From NCBI GenBank assembly GCA_905178155.1, contig CAJINV010000001.1, positions 14,443,379-14,507,378 on the forward strand: a DNA stretch of 64,000 nt. The letters run 5' to 3'. This document shows positions 20,972-34,200 of the stretch, one piece after another. The notes under the pieces were generated by a model. It did not search any database. It worked only from the letters and a program-made list of their open reading frames with translations, and was not told the origin of the DNA. The position numbers and the translations under genes were made by a program. Source of the DNA: Amoebophrya sp. A120 (taxonomy: Eukaryota > Sar > Dinophyceae > Syndiniales > Amoebophryaceae). Within the stretch, counting starts at the first letter, position 1, and each line of letters opens with the position of its first letter.

Positions 20972-22171
20972 CTATTCCCGAAATGGCAGGACTTTCCCGT
21001 CGCGCTCAACGAAGCGCCAACGTCGCATGTAGTACACAAAGACGTCGCTAAGCGACTGTCTTTTCAGGTGGTCTTCGGAATAGGGAGGCAACTTCGGCTG
21101 GTACGCACTCGCCTGCTGTACGATTTCCATCGCCCAGTCCGGGTTCCCGATGGAGGCGCGAGCGGACCCGAGCAAATCCGCTCCTTGCTGCAGACCCAGC
21201 AAGCAGTCGTCGTGCGTCCAGATTCGGCCCGTCGTGATCACCGGCGGCAGGTCCTTTATTCGCGAGGTGAAGTGCTCGGTCAGCGTTTTGCTGGAATTCG
21301 TCTCCTGTGAGGAGGTTTGGCGAATGTCCCAGCAGGAGAGATGAATGAAGTCCACCTGCAGGTCCCGCAGCTGCTTCGTCAGCTCGATGCTGTCTTCCAG
21401 CAAGACCCCACAATTCCTCTCCGGCGAGATGCGGACGCCGATCAGAAAGGGGCGGAAGTCGGCCGCGCCCGGTGGCGGTAAAATCCGCCGGATCGCGGCA
21501 ATGATTTCGAACAGAAAGCGAAACCGGTTCTGCCGCGTGCCGCCGAACCCGTCCGTTCGAAAATTGGTTTCCGCCCCCAGGAACTGGTTGATCAGATACC
21601 CGTGCGCCCCGTGCAGCTCGACGCCGTCGAATCCTGCATCAAAGACCCGCCGGGTCGCGGTCGCGAAGGCGTCGATTACGTCCCAGACCTCCGATTCCGT
21701 GAACTCCCGGGAGAGCCCCGTTTCCGACAGGTGCGTGCCTACCTGCAGCGGTCCCGAGGGGCTCTTCGGGACCTCGCCGGTCAGGTGCTGCGGCGCCTGG
21801 AGCCCGGCGTGAAATATCTGAACCAGGGACAGCGCGCCGTGTTTGCGCAGCTCCGTGGCAAGAAACCCCAGGCCCAGCAGGTGCTTGTCGTCGAACACGC
21901 CGAGCTCGCCCGGAAAGCCTTGCCCGTCCCGCGTCACGTGCGCACACGCCGTGGTGACGATGCCAAACCCGCCCTGCGCTCGCCGGACCAGAAAATCAAC
22001 TTCCTCCTTTGACAGCGTGCCGTCCGGAAACGACTGCCGGTTGGTCATGGCCGCGAGAACGGTCCGGTTGCGGGCGACCAACCCCGTCCGCGGAAATGTG
22101 AATGCGGCGGCCACATCGCGCGCCACGGGAAGAAGGCCTGCAGCCCGGGATGTGGAAGAAGAACGAACCAT
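20972..22171 (-). CDS. Old Yellow Enzyme-family NADH:flavin oxidoreductase
   Basis: Single-exon gene of 399 residues from the ATG at 22169-22171. A complete FMN-binding TIM barrel is visible. RNRTVLAAMTNRQSFPDGTL at the start of the barrel is the family's first FMN loop, LVQIFHAGLQ contains the beta-3 HxG motif, and FDGVELHGAHGYLINQFL carries the catalytic pair His187/His190. QNRFRFLFEIIAAIR and GVRISPE follow. A C-terminal phosphate-binding region around GLQQGADLLGSARASIGNPDW completes it. These enzymes reduce activated C=C bonds with NAD(P)H. The N-terminal 25 residues are Ser/Arg/Ala-rich and could be an organelle-targeting extension. Confidence 0.93.
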   Translation of the reverse strand: MVRSSSTSRAAGLLPVARDVAAAFTFPRTGLVARNRTVLAAMTNRQSFPDGTLSKEEVDFLVRRAQGGFGIVTTACAHVTRDGQGFPGELGVFDDKHLLGLGFLATELRKHGALSLVQIFHAGLQAPQHLTGEVPKSPSGPLQVGTHLSETGLSREFTESEVWDVIDAFATATRRVFDAGFDGVELHGAHGYLINQFLGAETNFRTDGFGGTRQNRFRFLFEIIAAIRRILPPPGAADFRPFLIGVRISPERNCGVLLEDSIELTKQLRDLQVDFIHLSCWDIRQTSSQETNSSKTLTEHFTSRIKDLPPVITTGRIWTHDDCLLGLQQGADLLGSARASIGNPDWAMEIVQQASAYQPKLPPYSEDHLKRQSLSDVFVYYMRRWRFVERDGKVLPFRE

Positions 22172-23593
22172 GTTTTTGCTTGCGCGCGAAAAGTTGTAGA
22201 CTGCTTGGTTGCGGTTGCGACAAAAACTACTCTATCAGTTTCGAAGAAGAACAACTCAGCAAATAGGTGTACGTTAGAATAAAAAGGAAAGGGAAATTTC
22301 GCAAATAATGGGTCTCTCTAAGTATATGTGAATGGCTACCACATAATGTTGGGTTCTGCGGACTTTGATTGGTTCTGCCACGGGTAGACTACTTCGTAGT
22401 CTTAGAAGTGCATTTCTTTGTATTAACTCGCTAGTTGTAGTCCGAAAATTCACACAAAGCTGGTCCATTTCCAGATGTCAGGGTACGCGGTCGTCTCTGG
22501 CCTGCTCGTAGTCATGATCAGCACACATTCCTTCTACTTTGTTATGTTTGCAGTTGGACGCGTTTTTCCCCACGTATGATCTCTACCGAGAAGCTGCTAG
22601 CACCGGAAGAACATGTCCGAATAAAGCAACAGGTTTATTTGAACAGCTCTAAAGCTAAATTACCGACGAATTTCCGCTTTTGAAGAACACAAAACTAAAT
22701 GATGCGATGGAGTGTGAATGTCCTCAACCTCATGACTGCCCTGAGTCACACACTTTTTTTTGCTGCAACGCAGCGGACGTTGCGTCAGAAACTACGAGAT
22801 AAGTCAACAATTAGAGTGCCGGATAGACAAGAAACAATCACACTTGTATATTCCTCGATTATTTCTTTTGATTTTGCTTATTTCTATTAGTACTTTCTGT
22901 TTCTGCTCGTTAGATTTTCATCGTTCTCGAGAGTTCTATGGGTAGTACATTTGTGTTCGTCTAAGTACACTAAGTGTAGCAAAAAAAGTTCAATAATAAG
23001 GAGCTGTATGTATGTCTTGTGCGTTAGCAATGATTTCTATCCAAAAAAATCTCGAAACTACATAAACTGATGGGCAAGAACAGGAGGCGAGAACGTCCTC
23101 GGCCAACTGTGTGGTCCATGAGAAATGAAAAGTGAAAAGTACAAGTATGAGCACAAAGGACTGAAAATGGTCATAGAGCTACAGCGAAACACCACGCATA
23201 GCTAAAAGTATGTCAGTCGTCGTGTGTGCCCTCTTTATTCCCAATAAAATTCTCGACTTGCTAATGGTAATGCTATGAAAGTAGAAGATTCGTTCTTGTA
23301 CGTACAAATTTTTTATATGTATATCGGCAGTGTTCCTATGTGTTCATCACGACACGACCTCACCATTTTCTATGTGCGAACTTGATGAAAAGTTCTCGAA
23401 AGAACCCGACGAAATTCCGTCCATGGGTTCTTGTAGTGTACCGAGTCTTCGTGATGTTGATCGTAGTGGCGGTTGTAGAAGCACACTTTAGTTCAGCATG
23501 CGTTACACTTTGTGTGTAGAGATACAGAGTAAAAGATGGCGATAAAGCATCAGTACAGAAAAAGAAGGCTAGAGACACTTGCTATCGATCTGC
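22172..23593. other. Intergenic stretch downstream of the giant gene
   Basis: About 1.4 kb, AT-rich, between the start of the flavin oxidoreductase gene and the stop codon of the RNF213-like gene. No convincing reading frame, repeat or RNA gene is visible. Confidence 0.5.
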
Positions 23594-25271
23594 CTAGGCG
23601 AGTACAAAGCGGCGAAAGTGATTTCCGTCGACGTAGCCCACGAGGTACATGCCGTTCCGTTGCAGTGCATCCTGGAGCTCTTTCCATCCAGCGAAGCGCT
23701 GGTACACTTCACTTTTCCACGAGTTCAACTGTTGACGGATAGCTACCTGTTGTTCTCTGTTAAACTGCCTACGCAGGTCCTGCGCCAGCGCTATGCCGCG
23801 ACCGTTGGCGTAGCGCCACTTCGCCATGGCCTCGCGCACCAGGCTCTGTTCGACACACACAGTCCGCTTCCCTTGCAGAAGGCGGTGGTCTGCTGCAAAA
23901 ACAGACGCCAAGTCGGTGGCATCGTTGCCGTCCATGAGGAGCGCGATCCAGCGAGGCAGTTCCAGCTCTTCCCTGGACAGAGGAACGGCCGAGTCAGGCA
24001 TTTGGATGTAGCTCAGGTACTGCTTCAGCATCAGGGTGAACAGATCCTGGCTTGCGTCCGCCCCCAATGTTGGTGCGAACCGCTGGCGGTGAATCTGGAA
24101 TGTCGACATCTGGTCTCCCTTCCCGATCATTACGCGGAACCGCGCTTCGCACAGAACCAAGGCTGCCAACTTCCGCAGCAGTGAGCCTTGCCCGGTTGAT
24201 GCCAGGTTTTGTTCTACTTCGGGGAAGTGCCTTCCGAAAGCGAGCAGCAAAGCTTCCATGCCCTCCCACACCTGTTGAAACAACTCTGGCGGCTTTCCCG
24301 CTTCGTTATGATTTCTGTTGAGGACGAAGGCATTATACTGCTGCTCGAATTGTTCCAGCCAATCCTGCACTTGGTCCTCGTCTTCCTCCTTGGTCGTGAG
24401 AGGTGGAAACAGGTCCCAAAGTAAACTTGCAGCGTCTGGCAAGACGATTTTGTCAACAACCTCATCACTCGTCCAATCCTTTATTCCCACCGCCTTATCG
24501 AGCTTATCCCACGGTTGCCCGTTCGCCAGCGCCTTCGCGACGCTATCCCGTGCCGTCTTCATGTCCCGCGAGACCCGGTTGTGCAGCTCTCCGACGTCTT
24601 CAAATCCCTTCTGAAGGGCATGCAACTCTTCGGGCTGCAGATGTCCCGCTTGGACGGAGTCGTATTCGAGCAATGGGACGTGGATGTTGTGACCGTGGTC
24701 CTGGTCAAACTGATCGATGTTGTTCTGATAGCTGACATTGATCTGGAGGAGCATCCTTTCCACCCTTTCCGCGACTTCTAGCTGCATTTCACCATCTTCA
24801 TCATCCGCACCCCCGTGAAGATGTGCGGGATGATCAAGAACCTCGCGGAGTTTCTGACCAAGGTTCGCCTCATTTCCCAAGCACAGCTCGCGAATTTTGC
24901 TGGCGAAGTGCCTGCGCGGGTTGCCCGGGAGTTTCAACTTCCCCTCGTAGTTCCTGTCAGTGTTGGAGGACGCAAGCAGCGCATTCATGCCGCACGTATT
25001 GTTTTCAGAATCGGCGTCAAGCCAGTGCCAGCGAATCGCACGGCCGGTGCCGTCCAACGGATTACTGATGGCCTCGTCTTCAGTTTCGTTTCCGCACTCC
25101 CCCTCGGTCTTCAAATCGCTGCCCTCACGAGTGTTCAGGAACTGCTCGAAATCGGCTTTCAGTGCGACGAGCGCAGCGGTTTTATTTTCGTCGGCAGTAC
25201 TACTGTCGTTCGGCGAAACTGGCCCTGGTGAAGAAGGTCCAGACGGGCCGTGATGATCTGCGTCCGGGTCA
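23594..25271 (-). CDS. RNF213: Exon 12 of the giant gene: C-terminal domain, possible cysteine-peptidase-like ends
   Basis: Joins DDHD|DPDADHHGPSG in frame. After a short acidic linker, ENNTCGMNALLASSN (Cys codon at 24992-24994) opens a globular, Trp-rich, helical region of about 460 residues. It ends NGMYLVGYVDGNHFRRFVLA and stop. A Cys at the head of a helix (CGMNALL) and a final strand with GNHF resemble the Cys and His boxes of papain-fold peptidases such as OTU or Josephin. This is a pattern guess, with no family match claimed. Confidence 0.75.
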
Positions 25272-28200
25272 TCGTGGTATGCATTGCAAAAGTATCGCAC
25301 TACCTAGCAAGCTAGTATAAATCGCATTTTCTCTGGAATGTCAATTATTTTTTCATTTGTATAAATATATGCTGAATATTATATGACACTCACGAACAAG
25401 AAACCAGATTCGTCGTGCAAGTCTGGTATGTGTACGAGTATGGTACAACAACTTTTGCAATTCATATGTCGTGATCGTCAGCCATACTGCCTCCTTCCGA
25501 CAGCTGCGGGGGAGACTGAACAAGCTGCACTCGGAAGTGCAGATACGCCACTGGTGGTCCTTCCCGGTGTCGATCTTGCTCGTCCACACGACCGTCCTCG
25601 GGCAGCTCGGCTGGGGCTGCTTGCAGCATGGCCTGACTATATTCGTACCGGAACGGAATCCGCGAGATCTCGAAATCCGCGTCGCCCCCGTCCACGCGAT
25701 GGCTCTGGTGAAGGAAAACTAATTGCTGTCGGGAAGCGCCTTGCCATTGAGACTGCCAGTCTTTCAAGTATTCTGCGTAGTCGTTGTCCATTTGTTCGTT
25801 TTGCGCGATGTAGCCGTCAACGAAAGTCCCAGATGCCGCAGCAAACCACCTCTGCAACTCAGGCTCCGATTGCATCACCTCGGTTTCCTGGCCGTCCAGG
25901 ACCCGAACCCGATCCTCGCCTTCATTATCGGATGCGAGACTTGCTTTCTCTGGTCCAGTCCCGTCTTGTTGCAGTACGACCCGGTACTCCAGCTGTAGTT
26001 CCTGGTTGGCCTGCTCGTTCAAGAATCGAAACAACGGAGACCACACATCGCCTGGCGCAAGGCGCTCTCGGTGTGTCACCATATCATTCCAAAGTAATTG
26101 CTCCAAAATGGCATCCAGCTGTGCCCATGCGCTCGCGGTTTCGTATTCACCTTCAGTGGAATCCTGCGGCGCTGCCGCATTTCCCGGGCTATTGTCGTCA
26201 TAGTCCGCCACAGCAGGAGGCATCATACCCACATCTCCAGTATCGATTCCCGCGTGGGGGTGGGGCACAGACGACCCAGCACCACTACCAGCAGAATCAC
26301 TATGTCTATGCAGCTGCTCTCCGCCACTTTGGCCGTTGGAACGCTGCATCGACATCTGCTGGCCGTGCTCGATGGCCCCCCCAGTGCTCGTTGGATCTGC
26401 TTGCTCGCGGCCATCCTGATGCAGCTCAGAAAAAGCGCACGTTTCTCTACTTCCCGGCGGATCTTGTTCGCCTAAGTGCGCAATCTTTTCCTTGTGTTTC
26501 ATAGGCTGAGTATCAGCACTGATCGACAGCGCCTGCATATTAGTGTCCAAAGCCTCCAAAGACAAAGTCGCGTCGCGCTCGGCGCCTCCTTCTGCATCCG
26601 GATGAAGACCCGCTGCGAATTCATTGCCCTGGTCTCCGTGGTCAACATATAATCTGGCTGAACCATCAAAATGCTGCTCATCGTCGTTGCTATGTCGGCC
26701 TGAACCATCCGAATAAGCATCGCTGTCGGCAGCCTCAGCTTCAGCCTCAGCTTGAGCATCGTCGTTGCTATGTCGGCCTGAACCATCCGAATAAGCATCG
26801 CTGTCGGCTTCAGCTTCAGCTTCAGCTTTAGCATCGTCGTTGCTGTGTCGGCCTGAACCATTCGAATACTGCCCTGACTCCGCGTCGCTCTCATTGTCTG
26901 ATTCCACATCCGCAGTTGCAGAAGGCGGCAGTGGAGTACGAGTAGTGATCTTTTCTTCAATAATATCTGTTACAAAGGTATATTCCAAAACTCTGCTCGT
27001 GCTCATCGCTATTCCGCCCGCTTCTTGTCCAAGAACGGATACCAAGACGATACGAAGTTCGTCTAATGGTAATGTCGTCAAATTTTCTTTTAGGTTGCGA
27101 AGTTTACTGATGACATCATTCTGCTGGTCGTTGCGAAGCTGCGAGGCGATGGCGTGATATGACGCGGAAGTTGTGCTGTGATCATGTGACGGCGGGGCAC
27201 TCGGGTCGTCCACCACGTCCACCATGCCAGTCAGTGTGGCTTCCGACAGCCCAGCAAATTTCCCTTCATGGCGACGTATGCACTGCAAAAATATCGCATT
27301 AGTTTTGGAATCAGAATTTCTCTCTCTCTTTAATGCTGACCCTGACTGAGACTGAAATAGATACCTTTGCGACGATACTTAGTTATCACGACGCTGCTAT
27401 CGAAAGAAAAAGTGTTGACGTTACGGCTTTAAGTTTTTTGGAAAAAAAAAAATTTGGGTGTATGCTGGAGGTATGTTTTTGGTTTGTAAGTCGACCCATT
27501 CCCGCGATTAGTTCTCGCGGGACTGCGACGAAGCTCGCTTGGTTTGACCTAGCTAGTGCACAAAATATGACGGCGTAGGACTTCGCCTACCGGGGCCGCC
27601 CCCTGCCGTGCCTTCTCCCCGCCGCCGGCTCTTAGATCCGGGCCAGAACGCTCAAACCTCGAACCGTGGCTAAACCTCGGACATGTGGGCCTATGAGCTG
27701 GCATCTAGACGGCGTCTCCGCCAGTTCAGCTCTGTGCGGCTTTGCAAGTTTCCATCTCGGACCTTTCGGCGCCTTTTGTCAAATTTTCTCCATGATTGAA
27801 GAAAAGGTGGCACTTTCGAGGATGAGGGAAATGGGCAAATTTTGGGTACCAAAATGCCCAAAATTTGCCGGCACCCCAAAAACCGTCAACGCCTCATCTA
27901 GACACGACGGCATGGTCGATCGGGTCTTCCAGAAGCCTGCTTTTTTGCATGAAATCGACCAAAAAACCGTCAACGCCTCATCTAGCCAGCACGCTATGCT
28001 CGATTTGCCTGCTCAGAAGGTGCGCTCCCGTGCCCGCTCCGGTTTGAGTGAAGGGAAATGGACCATAGCGCGCTGTCTAGATGAGGCGTTGACGGTTTTT
28101 GTGGGATCTGCATTTTTTGGCCTCGAAATGGCGTCAAATCATTGATTTTTTCCTCGGATTTTTCCAATTCCCCAAAAAACCGTCAACATCATATAAAGAC

Positions 28201-31200
28201 AGCATGCTATGGCCCATTTTCCCTCACCAAAACAGGTCCATCTCCGGCGTCGATCGTTGCGACGCGTTGGTGGGCGGGTCTTGTCAGCAGTGCCGGGGCC
28301 CTGGCCCACCGGCTTACAGCCATCATGGCTCTTGAGCCCGGACAGGGATTGGGCAGCCATTTCAGGGCTTGAAGGGGCGCAATGTTGTGGCGGGGCCTCA
28401 TAGTTTTCGCACCTTGTGCACTAGCTTCCTCTCCCAGAGTTTTACCACTTTAGAGCCCCGCAGGGGCAAAGAGGGAGGCTGCGCGGCGGCGAGAAAAAAA
28501 AAAATTAAAATGATGGTGCTCAGTACCCACAAAAAATCTTTTTTCCAAAAAACTGCAAACCGTAACGTCAACACTTTTTCTTATGATAGCTGTATTTCCA
28601 GTGCCATTGCGTTTTTCGACAAAAATATATATAGTATTACACGATACTTTTTCACAAGATACCAAGGGTCGACAAGTACTCTCTCGGGAGTATGAAAAGG
28701 GTCCTCAGAAGTCGCAGTCGGTTTTCATCTTCACTTCTTGAGCGAGCATCTGCTGGCGTCGTCTGATTCTGGTCTTGTTCGTCGTGGCCCGCCTGTGTAT
28801 CTTCATGGTGGGCCACAGATGTACTTGCTAATGGTAGTTTCATCCGCCGATAGTACTGTTCCAATGTTACAGCGGCTAGGTCAATTCTTTCTGTGTGGTC
28901 GTTCGCTCCTTCAGCTTCTGTTCTACTTTGGAAGATGACCCGGCTCCAAGCAAATTTGCTCGGATAGTTGCAGAGCTTCCGTGCCCATGCGATCCGAACA
29001 GCAAATGCCCACCAGACTTCATTATCATCGCAAAGAGTGCCAATACGCTGATCCTGATGCATTCTATTGCTATTACTATTCAACCTCAAGTAGTAAGGTG
29101 CGACACCGTCTTGCCCCAGTGAGTCTCCAGATAGTCGCGAGGGTTGAAAACGTTGGAAGGCTGTCTTCAGCATCGTTTTCAGTTGGGCTAGCGGTCTACC
29201 ACCGCGGCCCGCATCATCCTCTGGCGCCAATAATCCGTCGAGAAAAGCCGACTTTAGATGTCGCAGCTTTGGTAGGTTCTTCGTAACGGCGTTGCGCTGT
29301 AGTGCAAACGCCAGATCCTTCATGTTCGCCTGACCTCGGAAGTATTCCTCCTGTAGCCTTGGCTGAAGATGCTCCTCGAACTCGTCCCAGAGTGTCTTCA
29401 CATCCGCTGACATCGTCACTTCTAAAACTTTTTCTTCAAACTCGTTGACGAAGTCGTTTTGGTACCTCGCGCGAAACGCCGTCATGCTTGCAGAATCGTT
29501 TGCCTGGATATTTAGCACGCCGCACCACAACTCCTCTGTAGCGAGACGACGCAGTTCTTCCATCGTCACTTCCAGAGCAGTATCATCCACGTGCCCGCCG
29601 CCCGTTCGCAAGGCTAACGGGTGCGCTCCACGGACCTTGGTGGCCCACGCGCTCTTGCTTGCGGCGGCTCGTGCATAGACATCGTGCGCCCGTTGGACGG
29701 GACTTGCAGCAACGCCTGCCTCAGCATCACAGCTTGCCGGTGTATCAGCCACAGCAAAAAAATTCGCTGCGTCCCCGTCTGCTATCGCGTCGGCATCGAT
29801 GATGTTCTCGAGAACAGCTTCTAAGACGACGCGCAACGGCTGCGGTAAAGCAGCGGACAAGTCGCTGCTTGCCGCAACATTCCAAGCCTCTTTCCACCTT
29901 TTCAAAGCGTCTCCAAATATCTCGGAAAACTGCTCGTCATGCGATAAGGCCGTCAATACTAGAGGGCTGTCATCCGGAAGGTCCTTCGCAATGACGTTGC
30001 TCCATAGCGAACGAGCCTCCGGGAATAACTGCACCGAGGCGGGAAGCTCTTGCACGGAGGTATCTTCTTCGAGAAGCACAAGCGGTTCATACGTCACTTT
30101 AAATTCGTACTCATGCATCTCGTCCTGTTCTGTATCTGTTTCTGTTAGCGTGGCGATGATATTCATGGTTTTCGTTCGAGGAGCATCGCGTGGTTGGGCT
30201 TCTCCTTGGTCGCCCTGCAACTCTTCTCCTGTCTGCGTGGCCTCCGGCTCCCGGCGCCGGTGCTCCTCCAGCTCTTGATCGAACGCCTGTTTCACTCGTG
30301 CCACTAGACCCTCATCGAGCTGGAGTTCCGCGAAGCCGTCCGACGGTGCCTCGACGTCAGCAGGGCCAGCTTCGTGGGATTCCTCCGCGTCCGGAAAGCG
30401 GTGGCCGTCGATTGCGCCCACGATGTCACCACCGACCGAGCTCGCGCCAGAGGAGATGTGATACACGTTGACGGGTAGAAGTTGCACAACCTGGTGCGCG
30501 CCGGCGCCTACACCGTTTCCATGGTGGTCTTGTAGTTCCTGCATCGCGATGTCGTCATTATCTCCAGCATCTGAGAACTCCACTGACGCCTCGACCTCGT
30601 CGGTTTGTTGTCCGGCGGGATAAGTGCGCCCAGAAGCGGAAGCTGCGTCGCTGCCAGCAGCGTCTGCTTCCTCGCGTTCGAGCTTCGCTTCCTCCGCTGC
30701 CAGTAGCTCGTCCGCCTTGCGCTGCTGCTCGAGCGCACGATTGTAATTGCTCTCCATTTGCTGGGCCCAGCCGGTCTTCCCATTTCGCGCGGTCTCAAAC
30801 ATGGCGATCAACTCTTCCAGCAGACAAAGCGAGAGCTCGGTTGGTATCTCTCTAAAGCTCTCGCGCACACTCTCCGTTGCCTCCCGTGCCGAGCGGCCCG
30901 TCGTCTGGAAGAGGAGTGCGTCCGCATGGTCGATAATTTTGTTCCCCCCGACCCCGTCGAGCGCGAAATACGGTTCGAAAAGATCTATCACCTCGTAGAA
31001 ACGATCGGCAGGCCGCACGTAACCAGGCTCGATGTCGCCAACAAGCCTCTCATGCACAACCCAATACGACGCTAGGTCGTGCAGCGCCAAAGTAATCTGC
31101 TGGGCGCGGCCAGAGCGCAACACGAGACGTGCCGTATCGCGAATGTACGTTCGCTCTTCGACGTCAAGAGACTCGCACCGACGAAAGACGTACTGCGATA

Positions 31201-34200
31201 CCGGCAGAAGTGCCGCCTCTTCGGCTGTGATTTTTTCTTTCTCTACGGCTGGCGTTCTCGAGATCGCACGGTTCCCCGCCGTGAAAGCAGGCACACCAAA
31301 ACCAATCTTTTTCTTTTGAGCAGGAGCACAACTGGACCTATCGACATCCCCGGGGTCGTCCGAACCCGCAGTGCTCACAGCTCTCATTTGTCTGTAGTCC
31401 GGATAATCGCACAGAACTGCCTCTGCATAGGGCATGTTGGCACGACTTGCTTCATCGGGGAAAGACTCTCCTGAACGCCGCCGCCGCGCAGTTTCTCTTT
31501 CATCTTCTCTACTGAGCGCATCCAAAATAATCGTAGCAAGGTGCTGGGCAACGTCGGGCTCACCTCGTACAACAGCACCGCCAGGCCCCTCGACCGCTCT
31601 GCGTCCTGTTGCTCCAGAATAATATTGCAGCTGGCGCAGTGCGTGTGCGTCGCCAGAGATTGCCGCGGCCTTGCCAAGATACTGCTGCCCTGACTCTTTT
31701 TCAAAAAAGTTGCTGGGGTACTGGTGGTAGTAGTGGCGAAGCTTTGCCTTCACCTGGGCGTCGCGATCCTCCGGCGCACCGTCGTCCTGGTCTGGAAGCT
31801 TCGGGTCTTCCTTCTTCCACTCCTCGTGCAAAACACTCCAAATCAAGCTAGAAAAGAAGGGTCTGGCTTTGTGCTCTTTCTTTATCAAAAACCACCGCGC
31901 CAGCGTAAACACTTGGCTTGCAGTCACCCGCTGACCGCCCTTCTTTGCGATCTCCTTCAAGAACTCGAGCAATCTTTTGGAGCGCAGCTGCAGTTTCCAG
32001 TTCGTCGTCGAATATTCAAGCAATGCCGTGTTCGCGTATTGCTTCCAATTGAGAACCGCAGCTGACGTCAAATGTGCGAAAGGCAGCCCGGAAGTTGCGT
32101 CTTGCAACATACTCGCTGAAGTAGACCCTGCCAGTGCAGAAGTAGGCTGCACAAGAACTGGACGCGGCGTAACGGCTGCTTCAGGCGGTGACGCGGAGGT
32201 GATAGCAGCGGCACGGCGCGGCGACAGAAACCCGCTGGGGCGGCTCTGCGTAGGAGGAGAGCCGTCAGCACCGCCTCCGTTCGTGCTTGGAGGTTCTTGC
32301 ATGTTCAGCTCGGCGCTGGTCTCGTCCAACCACTCGCGCAGCAGCTCTCGTTGCCGCTTCTGGACCTCCACGCTTATGGCACTTAGCGCACGCCGTTGCG
32401 CAAGTTGGACCTCGTCGACGCGTTGCTGATGCTCGTGCAGAAAGTGGCGCTTCAAGTAGCTTGAGATCGTAGTTACGTCGTGCGTCAGGTTGTCGAGGTC
32501 TGTGCCTTGGTCGACATGCTGCGGGGGCATCGTTGCTTGGAAGAAGTCCGCAACCAACTTGAGAGGGGTGGGCACGTCGTAAAAATCGAAGAGCAGGCGC
32601 TGCTGGAGCTCGGGGTACTCATCGCCCTTTGCCACCAGGGCCGTGGCGGCATCGGAAGCGGCCGCCGCCACGTCTCCTTGGTGAGTGGGGTGCGAACCAT
32701 AGGGCCCGGCCTCCTCGTTTCGCAGGATTAACAAATCCCGATCAGCCAGGTACAATGCGTAAAAAGTATGCTCCAACTGGTCAACTAACTCCGCATCCTT
32801 ATCCGCCTGCGATCGTGTAGTTTGCGGCGGTTCTACGCCCACTTGTTGCTGTTGCTCCGCTGGTGCTCTGTTTCTGTGCAAGTTCGCGTGCGCAACGAGC
32901 TCCTCCCAGAATCTGTGGCTGTCCCGCGTCCCGAAGACTCCTGCATCTGCATCGCGCAGAGAATGCAGTGCACGGGGTCGCTTCGCACGCCAGGTCTCTT
33001 CTGATATGTAGCCTGCTTGCCGAGCGTGGGCGAGAAGCTCGTTTTGTAAGTTCACCACCTCACGGAACGCTTTCTCCATTTTGCCACCCAGCCCGAAGAG
33101 CTCCTGCATGGTATGACTCCACACCCTGACTGCCGCACCCGCTGCCGCAGAATTACTGCTTGCCCCGCCTGCGGTTGCACCGACAACATCGTATCCCGAT
33201 TGTGACAGCTGCCCAGCCCTGCGGTGATAACTGCGCGCCTGCGAAGGTCCTGCCGCAGAGCTGCCAGAGGAGCTCGAAGGAGTTGTCGATGCTGCCATTA
33301 CTAACTCGACGCATGATTTTTTTTCCCAGTCGGTGGTCGATGACAATGTCCTCTTTTCCACGGCCAAGTGGATCAAGCAGGTGATCGCAGCTTTTCCTGC
33401 TTGCAACGCGTCAACCGTGAGGACGTTGCGCGCGTCGGAGTGCTGTAGACCATCGCCAAGCCTGGATCCGTGGTCGCTCCCGCGATTCGTAATCCCGTAC
33501 GGAAAAGCGTTTAGCCGGGCATCCAACATTTTCTTCAACACATCACCGGAAACTTTGCAAGGGTTGAAGCGCCCGGTCTCCAGGCCTTGCGCCAAATGCG
33601 CCCAGAGCCGAAGCGCAGGGAAAATCAAGGAGGGGCCATTCAACGCTGCGAAGAGCTGCATCCGCCAGTTCTTGGCGTTGCTGGCGAACGAACCAAACAA
33701 CGTGCGAAACACCTTCAGGGGCGCTACTTCGTCACCAGTAGAATCGCGGCCGCGCGTGCCTCTACTTTTGCTCGCCTCGAGACGTGTGCGGATCACCTGC
33801 TCGATCTCGCCGCTTTGCGCCAATCGGATGTTTTCCCCCTCCGCATCGTTAGCCCAGGCGTCAAAAACTTCGCTTTCCACTTGTAGCTTGCTGTGCAGCC
33901 AGCGGTGCAACATGCTGGGAGGCCCTTGGAACTGCAGGATATCGTCTGCCGCGGCTTGAAACGACGCTAACGAGTCCGCGCACGCGTCCGGGCAATCCGG
34001 AATCACGGGGCGCACAACCTGACGCAACGCCTCGCGCTCCCAGAACCGGCGGTGCTTGGGCGCAGAAAAGTCATTGAAGTACGGCAGATAGTCGGCTACC
34101 GCGCTCTTGCGCACCTCGGGAACGTTGGTTGCGAGATCTGGATCTCCGTAGACAGAGGCAATCTTGTCGTCTCTCGGGTTGTCGTTCCACGTCGGGCCGA

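Noticed and set aside
27276-28661. CRISPR-like array from the spaced 24-mers
   Set aside because: Only three copies, one inverted, irregular spacing, inside a eukaryotic intron element.
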